In this document: positions 39,935 through 46,299 of the stretch, piece after piece
Numbering within the stretch: position 1 is the first letter of the stretch
Layout of the letters: each line of letters starts with the position of its first letter
Position numbers and translations under genes: made by a program
From: Planctomycetia bacterium
GTDB lineage: Bacteria > Planctomycetota > Planctomycetia > Pirellulales > PNKZ01
DNA length: 46,299 nucleotides
NCBI GenBank assembly: GCA_021413845.1
Contig: JAIOPP010000005.1
Coordinates: 1-46,299, forward strand
Reading direction: 5' to 3'
The notes under the pieces: generated by a model
What the model was told of the DNA's origin: nothing
Databases searched by the model: none
The model's input: the letters and a program-made list of their open reading frames with translations, nothing else

Positions 39935-41881
39935 GTTCAGATTCTTGTTAACTGAAATCTCAATCGTGTCGAGACGCGGAGAGACGAGAAGCGATTCTAA
40001 GACATGAGGGTCCGGCGGTTTCGTGATGTGGTAGTCGAAGCCTGCTTCTTGCGACTTTTTGCGATCGGACTCCTGGCCGTAGCCGGTCAACGCCGCGATG
40101 ACGATGCCGCTTGAGAGAGGATCGGCCTTAATCGCCCTGGCGACCTCGTAGCCGCTCATGCCCGGCAAACCGATATCGAGGATGATGATTTCGGGTCGAA
40201 AGCTTTTCACGACCTCGAGCGCACTCGGTCCGTTAAATACCGTTTGGACGTCATGATCCCACGCCTTGAGCAACGAACTGATCGTGCCCGCCGCGTCGAC
40301 GTTGTCGTCGACGACTAAGATCTTGCGCTTGGTCGTGCGGGCCTGCTGCAACGAAAGAGACGACTTCGATACCGGGACGGATGTTTGCGAGATCGGCATG
40401 TGAACGATGAATTCGCTTCCTTTCCCGATACCTTCGCTCGTCGCGACGACTCTGCCGCCGTGCATTTCCACGATTCGTTTCACGACGGTGAGACCGATGC
40501 CCAAGCCTCCCTGCGAACGAGCCAAAGAGGTATCCGCTTGCACGAACAGACTGAAGATCCTGGGGAGCACCTCCGGAGCGATTCCCAGTCCGGTATCTTT
40601 GACGCGAATCAAAGCTTCGTCTCCCTGACGCTCGACCGAGAGCCAAACTCGGCTGGGCTTGTCGGTGTATTTCGCGGCATTGACCAGCAGGTTACTCACC
40701 ACCTGCGCGAGACGAACCGCATCGGCATCGACGACGATCGGTCTCGCCGGCAGGGATAACATCAGCTCGTGCCCGCGCGCATCGATGGCCGGCTGCGTCT
40801 CTTCGACGGCCCGCGCGATCACCATCGCCAGCTCCACCGGCTCCTTTTGAAAACTCATCTTTCCGGTCACGATGCGGCTCACGTCCATCAGGTCGTCTAC
40901 GAGTCGCACCAAGTGAGAAAGCTGCCGTTCCATCAAGGCGGTCGTTTGTTGCAGAGCCGCATCGTTGCTTCCCTGCAACTTCAATAGCTGTAGGCCGTTG
41001 CTGATCGGAGCCAACGGGTTTCGCAGTTCGTGAGCCAACATCGCCAAGAATTCGTTCTTTTGACGATCGGCGACTTCCAACGCCGTAACCTTTCGCTTCT
41101 CCGTGAGATCGCGGGTGAGCTTCGCGAAGCCGATATGGCGTTGCCGATCGTCGAAGATCGCGGTAATGACGACATTCGCCCAGAACAACGAGCGATCTTT
41201 TTTTACGCGCCAGCCCTCATCTTCGACGCTGCCGAATTCCAATGCTTCCTTCAATTCGCCGGCGGGCTTGCCCGCCGCGACGTCTTCGGACGAATAGAAG
41301 CACGAGAAATGTCGGCCGATGATCTCGCTCGCCGTGTACCCCTTAATACGATGCGCGCCGGCATTCCAACTCGCGACTTTCCCCTCGCTGTCCAACATGA
41401 AGATCGCATAGTCTTTGACTCCATCGACGAGCAAGCGAAAACGCTCTTCGCTCAGCCGTAATTCCTCCTCGGCTTTCTTGCGCTCGGTGAGGTCGCGCGT
41501 GATTTTCAAGAATCCGCGAACCGTTCCGTCGGGATCGAGCAGCGCGGAAATCACGACATTCGCCCAAAACCGCGTGCCGTCTTTCCGCAAGCGCCAACCT
41601 TCGTCCTCGAAGCGCCCATCGCGAACCGCACGCCTCAGCTCTTCTTCAGGCCAGCGGGTAGCGATCGCCTCGGGCACATAGAACCGAGAAAAATGCGAAC
41701 CGACGATTTCCTTTTCCTCGTAGCCTTTGATTCGAGCCGCACCGGCATTCCAACTCCTGACGATTCCGCCGGGACTGAGAAGGAAAATCGCATAGTCGCG
41801 CACACCTGCTACTAATTGCGCAAAATGCTCTTCCATGTCGCGTAGTTGACCACCGTTCCCGCCTTCGCTTCCGTTCGCCAT
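39932..41881 (-). CDS. Hybrid histidine kinase: PAS-PAS-HisKA-HATPase-receiver
   Basis: The 649-residue cytoplasmic protein (no membrane helix) has two PAS domains (about 15-135 and 145-262) that are near-duplicates: SWNAGAARIKGY at 43 and SWNAGAHRIKGY at 171. Then come HisKA with His284 in LAHELRNPL, the N-box NLLVNAAKYT (Asn401), the G boxes KDTGLGIAPE and GGLGIGLTVV, and a C-terminal receiver with phospho-acceptor Asp569 in IILDIGLPG. The PAS domains probably sense a soluble ligand or redox state. The receiver suggests a phosphorelay or feedback. No output regulator is adjacent. Confidence 0.93.
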   Translation of the reverse strand: MANGSEGGNGGQLRDMEEHFAQLVAGVRDYAIFLLSPGGIVRSWNAGAARIKGYEEKEIVGSHFSRFYVPEAIATRWPEEELRRAVRDGRFEDEGWRLRKDGTRFWANVVISALLDPDGTVRGFLKITRDLTERKKAEEELRLSEERFRLLVDGVKDYAIFMLDSEGKVASWNAGAHRIKGYTASEIIGRHFSCFYSSEDVAAGKPAGELKEALEFGSVEDEGWRVKKDRSLFWANVVITAIFDDRQRHIGFAKLTRDLTEKRKVTALEVADRQKNEFLAMLAHELRNPLAPISNGLQLLKLQGSNDAALQQTTALMERQLSHLVRLVDDLMDVSRIVTGKMSFQKEPVELAMVIARAVEETQPAIDARGHELMLSLPARPIVVDADAVRLAQVVSNLLVNAAKYTDKPSRVWLSVERQGDEALIRVKDTGLGIAPEVLPRIFSLFVQADTSLARSQGGLGIGLTVVKRIVEMHGGRVVATSEGIGKGSEFIVHMPISQTSVPVSKSSLSLQQARTTKRKILVVDDNVDAAGTISSLLKAWDHDVQTVFNGPSALEVVKSFRPEIIILDIGLPGMSGYEVARAIKADPLSSGIVIAALTGYGQESDRKKSQEAGFDYHITKPPDPHVLESLLVSPRLDTIEISVNKNLN

Positions 41882-41956
41882 GGAGTCGCTCCGAGCTGGA
41901 TGTAAGCTCTAAGCGTAGATGCGCAGCGCGACCGCGTCAAAGAACGGCTCTCGCGC

Positions 41957-42169
41957 GTGATCGATGATCGCGCAGCAAGAACGATTATCTCTCAGTTCCA
42001 AGATCTAGATCTCTTCCCCAAGAACAGGAAGCCGCCACGGATCGACCCACACATGGCGAGAGTCGACATCAAGCGCGACAAGATCTACGCCGGCAGATCG
42101 GAAGAAGACCAGGTGATCGCCGACTTCACCGAGGCGATCCTCTCACCTAGTCCGAACGGATCGCGCTAG
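41957..42169 (+). CDS. Possible short gene or gene remnant, doubtful
   Basis: The frame encodes 70 residues from GTG, and its second half (HMARVDIKRDKIYAGRSEED and on to AILSPSPNGSR) uses GC-rich third positions as real genes here do. There is no ribosome-binding site and no recognised family. It sits in the 306-base gap between two minus-strand genes and could be the remnant of a lost gene. The rest of the gap shows nothing. Confidence 0.2.
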   Translation: MIDDRAARTIISQFQDLDLFPKNRKPPRIDPHMARVDIKRDKIYAGRSEEDQVIADFTEAILSPSPNGSR

Positions 42170-42187
42170 AGACTTCGTAAGATCGCT

Positions 42188-45100
42188 CTAAGGTGCCACG
42201 ATCTCGAAGTGGTAGGAGACGGAGTTCGGGCCGGGAGGCATGCTTCCGCCGGAGATGGAGTTGTTTTCGCCGTAGTGGCGGAACTCGAACACGAGACGAT
42301 ACTTTCCCGGAACGAGGCCGGCGATCGTCTGTTGCGAGACCGTGTTAGTGTCGAACTTTCCGGGGGTGATCTGCTGGCGACCGTTGATCTGGTAGCTCGA
42401 AACGCTATAGAGATTGCCGTTTCGCGTTCCGTTCTGCGAAAGGCTGGGGATCGTTTTCGGGCCGTCCAAGCGTTCGATCCACCGGCTGACGAAACCGATG
42501 ATCGGAAAACGGAACGTCGCATTGGGATCGTTATTCGGCGGCACCATAAATGGTTCCGAATTGAAGTTCACGAGCTCGACTTGGAACGGAAAGCCTCGTC
42601 CTTCCGGAATTCTCACCGGCTGATTCGCCGCGGGCTGCACGCCGAGGCACATTTTCATCGCGCTGAAAAGATTGTATCCGGAAACCGTGATCGTCACTTT
42701 TTGCTCTTTGCGATCCTTCCCGCGCGTGAGGATGAAATCGACTTCGTAAGGGCCTGCCGAGGTCCCTTCGGGGGCCATGATCGGCACGAACAATTGTCCG
42801 TTGTCGGCGCGGATGCCGGTCGGCAAGGCGCGAATGGTTTTCGGCAAGGTTCGGATGACGAGTCGCGTGCCGGTCGGCAAGCCGGTCATGGGGACCGTGC
42901 CGATGGAAACGGGCATCGCCAGGCCCGACATGAAAGTGAGTTCCGGATTCAATTGAATCTTCGCCAACGATCCTTCCTCGGAAGGCGGAGCAGGCGAGGC
43001 CGCGCTACTCGCAGAAGACGGCAGCGATTGCGGAGTCGTCATCGCAACCGAGGTGCCGGACGTTGGGCTCGGAAATGTGGAAGGCGACGTCGTCGTGGTC
43101 GGCGTTGTGGTCGGCATGGTACTCGTCGACGTTTGCGCGACGAGATTCGGCGCGACATCGAGCTCGCGAACGGCGCGAAAGCCGAAGCTTGTCGTGCGGA
43201 GAGTGCGGGTCGAGCTGCCGCGCGCGGTGCTGCGACATTGGTAAAGGGGTCCGATGCTCGCGCCCCCTCGCACCACGACCACCGTGCCGGTCGTTGAGGC
43301 GACCGGGTTATTGAGCGAAGCCCTGGCGTAGAAGGTTTCGTCGTAGTTGTCTTGGCACCACTCTTGGACGTTGCCGTGCATATCGTAAAGACCGAACGTG
43401 TTCGGGTGCTTGATGCCGACCGGTTGCGAGCGAAAGCCCGACGTTCTTCCGTTCCAAACGAAATGATCCATCAAGGCATCGTCGTCACCGAACGAATAGA
43501 AGGTCGACGTTCCGGCCCGACAGGCGTATTCCCATTCGGCTTCGGTCGGTAGGCGATAGGTGGTTCGCTCCTGAGTCGAGAGCCAACGGCAATAAGCCAG
43601 GGCATCGTTCCAAGTGACTTGCGTGACCGGATGCTCCTCGGTGATCGGAAAGCCCGGGGTCCGCCAATTCTTGCCACGGTTGTTTTCGATGGCTCGTTCG
43701 GGATTCGTTTGGCCGGAACTGTTGCCGTAGCCGTCTTGTTCGGCTTCGGTCAGGTAGCGGGTCGCGTCGGCGAAGCGGCGGAACTGACCGACCGTAACTT
43801 CGGTGGCTCCCATCGCAATCGGCTTCGCAAATACGACCCGATGCCGAGGCCTTTCCCCCTTCTCGATGCGGGTCAGCGCCGCCGGCGTTGCAGAGGTCAT
43901 GCTGAGTTGCCGCACGATTTCCGCAACTTGCTCGTCGGTGCTTCCCATGATGAACTCGCCGGGAGGGATGAGCACCATCTTCGCGCCGACGGAGTTCGTC
44001 GTCGTAATGCCGACACCAAGGCGCCGCGCCCAGTCTTCTTGCAAGACACGAGCTTGCGACGAGCCGGGGGGCGCGACGTAGGAACTCGGCAACGAACTCC
44101 GATCGTAGGGGAAAGCATTCGACGAGCTCGACACGGAAGGCACCGAGGTCGCGACGCCGCTCGGCGAGTTGCTTCCTCCGTTCATTGCCGATGATGTCGA
44201 ATTAGAGCCGTTCGAAGAGGAAGCAGTCGCGAATTGCGACACTGCGGGCTTCGGTGCGACCACGGCCTTCGTCGTGGGAACGACCGGCACCGCAGCAGGA
44301 ATTACCGGAGCGGCCGATTGCGGCACCACCGGCACGGGCGCGACGCCCGCTTGGGCTCCGCTCGCGTGTACGATCTCGTTGCCCCCCTTGTCGCGAAGCA
44401 GTGCCCACGTTCCGCCGATCAACAAAAGCAGCAAGCCCGCGACTCCGCCGGCGATCAGCGCAAGGGGTTGCTTGCTCACCAGACTTCGGGCGGCCGAAGG
44501 GGCATTGGTTGCGGACGTGCGCCCGCGCGGCGCCATGCCGAGGCGCGGATCGGTCTCGACCTCCGCACGAATTTGGCCGACGGTTGGTTCGCGCCCGTTC
44601 GATGGCGAATCCGACACGATGACCGGAAAGCCGGAATTCGAGCCCACATCCGACGTCGAACGAACCGAGCTTTGGAAATCGTGTGAAGAGTTTTGGCGTG
44701 TCGCCATTCCGGCGACGGCATAGGAGGCCGCGCCTCCGGAACCGCGCAGCGATTCCAACGCGGCGACCAACTCGCCCGCATTTTGAAAGCGATCGGCCGG
44801 CTTCTTCGCGACCATCCGCTCGAAGATGTACTGCAAGTCGGCAGGGACGTCGGGACGACGAGCCGAGAGCGACGGAATCGGCGCGGTCATGTGCGCGAGA
44901 ATCTTCTTCACGACCGAATCGGCGTGATACACATTGTCCTTCGTCAGCAGCCGATAGAGCGAGCAACCGAGACTATAGATGTCGCTCCGGGCATCGGCAT
45001 CGTGCGTGCTGGCGGCTTGTTCCGGGGCCATGTAGTCGACCGTTCCCATTACTTGGCCGGCGTTCGTGAGTTGATGGTCGGCCGCGTCTCCCGAGTCGTC

Positions 45101-45760
45101 GAAGCGAGCCAAGCCCATATCGAGAATCTTGACGATCCCCTTCTTATCCAGCAGCAGATTGGCAGGCTTGATGTCGCGATGTACGACTCCTTCACCATGC
45201 GCATAAGCCAAGCCGCGCGCCGCTTGCAAGATGCAATCGACCGCTTGATTGATCGGCAGCGGCCCATGCTCTTTGACGATCGCCGAAAGATCGCGACCGT
45301 CGACATACTCCATCACCAAATACCAACTGCCTCGCTGCACGCTCGCATCGTGCGATTGAACGATGTTCGGGTGCGCAAGCTTCGCGGCGGCTTTCACCTC
45401 GCGTTGAAAACGCTTGATCGCGTTCTCATCTTTGGTGAGCGCCGCGGGCAAGAGCTTGATCGCGACGAGGCGCTCCATGTGCCGATGCTGGCCCTGGAAG
45501 ACTTGGCCCATGCCTCCGGCGCCGATCTTCGAGAGGAGCACGTAGTCGCCGAGGACGAGCGGCGTGTCGCGACCTGCGAAGATCTCGCCGGCCTGAAACT
45601 CGGTGAGCTTTTTGAGCGCAATGAGGCGCTTCGCAAAAGCTTCGCCGTCGTAAGGGCGATCTTGCGGGGCGAACGTCGCCCACACGGCTTTCACTTCTTC
45701 CGGCGTCATGACGCCGGACGCAACAACCGCTTTGCCGAATTGCTCGACTGTGATGGCCAT
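42188..45760 (-). CDS. Ser/Thr protein kinase fused to FGE-sulfatase-like domain
   Basis: The product has 1190 residues. After a roughly 70-residue N-terminal helical region comes a PknB-like kinase (about 72-340): GAGGMG glycine loop (80-85), Lys102 in VAIK, catalytic HRDIKPAN (194-201), DMG in place of DFG (214-216) and YMAPEQ (243-248). A single membrane helix (433-455) separates it from an outside part: a Ser/Pro linker, an FGE-sulfatase-like domain (about 590-880, [40 protein letters not shown]), a Thr/Ser/Pro linker, and a C-terminal domain (945-1190) of beta-rich character. The two-Cys active site of true formylglycine-generating enzymes is absent, so it likely binds ligand. The N-terminal kinase would act inside the cell. 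Confidence 0.9.
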   Translation of the reverse strand: MAITVEQFGKAVVASGVMTPEEVKAVWATFAPQDRPYDGEAFAKRLIALKKLTEFQAGEIFAGRDTPLVLGDYVLLSKIGAGGMGQVFQGQHRHMERLVAIKLLPAALTKDENAIKRFQREVKAAAKLAHPNIVQSHDASVQRGSWYLVMEYVDGRDLSAIVKEHGPLPINQAVDCILQAARGLAYAHGEGVVHRDIKPANLLLDKKGIVKILDMGLARFDDSGDAADHQLTNAGQVMGTVDYMAPEQAASTHDADARSDIYSLGCSLYRLLTKDNVYHADSVVKKILAHMTAPIPSLSARRPDVPADLQYIFERMVAKKPADRFQNAGELVAALESLRGSGGAASYAVAGMATRQNSSHDFQSSVRSTSDVGSNSGFPVIVSDSPSNGREPTVGQIRAEVETDPRLGMAPRGRTSATNAPSAARSLVSKQPLALIAGGVAGLLLLLIGGTWALLRDKGGNEIVHASGAQAGVAPVPVVPQSAAPVIPAAVPVVPTTKAVVAPKPAVSQFATASSSNGSNSTSSAMNGGSNSPSGVATSVPSVSSSSNAFPYDRSSLPSSYVAPPGSSQARVLQEDWARRLGVGITTTNSVGAKMVLIPPGEFIMGSTDEQVAEIVRQLSMTSATPAALTRIEKGERPRHRVVFAKPIAMGATEVTVGQFRRFADATRYLTEAEQDGYGNSSGQTNPERAIENNRGKNWRTPGFPITEEHPVTQVTWNDALAYCRWLSTQERTTYRLPTEAEWEYACRAGTSTFYSFGDDDALMDHFVWNGRTSGFRSQPVGIKHPNTFGLYDMHGNVQEWCQDNYDETFYARASLNNPVASTTGTVVVVRGGASIGPLYQCRSTARGSSTRTLRTTSFGFRAVRELDVAPNLVAQTSTSTMPTTTPTTTTSPSTFPSPTSGTSVAMTTPQSLPSSASSAASPAPPSEEGSLAKIQLNPELTFMSGLAMPVSIGTVPMTGLPTGTRLVIRTLPKTIRALPTGIRADNGQLFVPIMAPEGTSAGPYEVDFILTRGKDRKEQKVTITVSGYNLFSAMKMCLGVQPAANQPVRIPEGRGFPFQVELVNFNSEPFMVPPNNDPNATFRFPIIGFVSRWIERLDGPKTIPSLSQNGTRNGNLYSVSSYQINGRQQITPGKFDTNTVSQQTIAGLVPGKYRLVFEFRHYGENNSISGGSMPPGPNSVSYHFEIVAP

Positions 45761-45848
45761 GGGCTGGCTCCTAAAGACTAAGGCAGGAGCCGCAGTGTAA
45801 CCACTCGCAAGAAGGGGTGCCAGTCTTTTTGAAGAGTGGGTGCCTTTT

Positions 45849-45876
45849 GAAATGGCATCCCGGCGGATGGCATTTC
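45849..45876. repeat. Stem-loop in the spacer before the insertion sequence
   Basis: GAAATGGCATCC (45849-45860) and GGATGGCATTTC (45865-45876) form a 12-bp stem with one mismatch and a CGGC loop. Just upstream are two direct copies of GGGTGCC (45817 and 45838 areas) in a stretch that looks like mobile-element remnant. The remaining 45761-46163 spacer has no supported gene. Confidence 0.4.
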
Positions 45877-46216
45877 GCGGCAGATTCGTCCAGCAGCGAT
45901 ACCACGATCAGGCGAACCTACGAGCGCGGTTCAAGAGAATCATTAAGCGAGCTGAATTGCAGCCCTGCTGAGCAAGAAGGCCGGCTATCGCTTAGGAGCA
46001 CCATCTCCGGATCTAAGACGGCGACTATGTCAGAGCCGCGAACGGAGACCGATCGAAAAAACGATACACGAATCGGTACATCGGAATGCCGATGCAAGAC
46101 GCTGCATCAAGCGCCCCGAATCCGCGAGAAACTCGCGGGAATCGTGCAACACTCACGAACCTAGAGCGCATCCCAAATTGCCGTAGCGCGATCGGCGGGA
46201 GTTGAGTAGGCTAGGC

Positions 46217-46234
46217 GATCACCGGAGGTGATCG
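46217..46234 (+). promoter_or_regulatory. Hairpin burying the transposase ribosome-binding site
   Basis: CGATCACC (46216-46223), GGA loop and GGTGATCG (46227-46234) form a perfect 8-bp stem ending one base before the ATG. The loop and right arm contain GGAGGTGATC, an ideal Shine-Dalgarno sequence, so it would be hidden when the hairpin folds. Confidence 0.6.
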
Positions 46235-46299
46235 ATGATTTACTCGAAGGAATTCCGTCGTCAGATTTTGGCGGCGTGCGACTGCGGACAGGGGACGCA
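46235..46299 (+). CDS. IS630-family transposase, N-terminal fragment (3' truncated)
   Basis: The visible 21 residues, MIYSKEFRRQILAACDCGQG, match the start of the helix-turn-helix DNA-binding domain of IS630-type transposases (often YSxEFRxxILAACDxGxGT). The ideal Shine-Dalgarno sequence GGAGGTGATC precedes the ATG. The gene continues past the end of the window, and the DDE catalytic domain is not visible. Confidence 0.7.
   Translation, partial: MIYSKEFRRQILAACDCGQGT

Larger units (their letters stand above)
46164..46299 (+). mobile_element. Left end of an IS630-like insertion sequence (runs off the window)
   Basis: After a TA dinucleotide at 46162-46163, the sequence GAGCGCATCCCAAATTGCC resembles the terminal inverted repeat of IS630-like elements, which insert at TA. 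The transposase reading frame starts 71 bases in. The right end and target duplication lie outside the window. Confidence 0.65.

Noticed and set aside
45817-46164. A 115-residue open frame on the + strand
   Set aside because: There is no ribosome-binding site or family; it runs across a hairpin and ends at the insertion sequence edge.

Overview
The window reads as a chromosomal segment of a high-GC bacterium of the phylum Planctomycetota, most likely the order Pirellulales. The evidence is the pairing of a planctomycete cytochrome c protein (PSCyt1/DUF1549/DUF1553) with a DUF1501 protein, a second DUF1501 gene, a Ser/Thr kinase fused to a formylglycine-enzyme-like domain, a DUF4332 protein, a TIGR03790 protein, and lipid A genes of the lpxD/lpxI type. 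No rRNA, tRNA, CRISPR array or prophage was seen. The taxonomic placement is inference from family content.

Layout. 1-3.2 kb (+): the tail of a gene that may be HvfC/DUF2063-like, then a Tat-exported sugar-phosphate-isomerase-like protein translationally coupled to a dynamin-like GTPase. 3.2-5.8 kb: a small BamE-like lipoprotein (-) and, divergently, a large protein joining a zinc phospholipase C/S1-P1-like domain to DUF4332. 5.8-7.8 kb (-): lpxD-lpxI, lipid A biosynthesis. 7.8-8.1 kb: a palindromic intergenic repeat. 8.1-13.0 kb (-): sdhCAB (Bacillus-type succinate dehydrogenase) with a probable promoter and hairpin-rich leader, followed by a PPP-type phosphatase. 13.4-19.1 kb (+): a single-domain response regulator, then an SbcCD/YhaO-YhaN-like pair whose phosphoesterase subunit has lost most metal ligands, flanked on both sides by related GTGGTC-type repeats. 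19.1-23.7 kb (+): sixA-like phosphatase, sufU-like scaffold, sufS, and a secreted TIGR03790-PA14 protein. 23.7-28.5 kb (-): PSCyt1 plus DUF1501. 28.7-30.0 kb (+): a glucuronate-isomerase-like amidohydrolase. 30.0-31.0 kb: a non-coding island with two inverted MITE-like elements around further hairpins. 31.0-36.8 kb (-): a FadL-type outer membrane protein, a membrane-anchored VWA protein and an ArnT/PMT-type glycosyltransferase. 37.1-37.5 kb (-): a small conserved-looking protein. 37.9-39.9 kb (+): DUF1501 and GNAT. 39.9-45.8 kb (-): a hybrid PAS-PAS histidine kinase and the kinase/FGE-like giant. 46.16 kb to the end: the left end of an IS630-like insertion sequence.

How the genes work together. 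Clear functional units are lpxDI (outer-membrane lipid A), sdhCAB (TCA cycle and quinone reduction), sufU-sufS (sulfur mobilisation for Fe-S clusters, which SdhB needs), and the PSCyt1-DUF1501 exported pair. The best candidates for new biology are the predicted catalytically dead phosphoesterase paired with a membrane-spanning YhaN-like ATPase, the structured repeat island at 30.06-30.99 kb, and the insertion sequence whose transposase ribosome-binding site lies inside a perfect hairpin.
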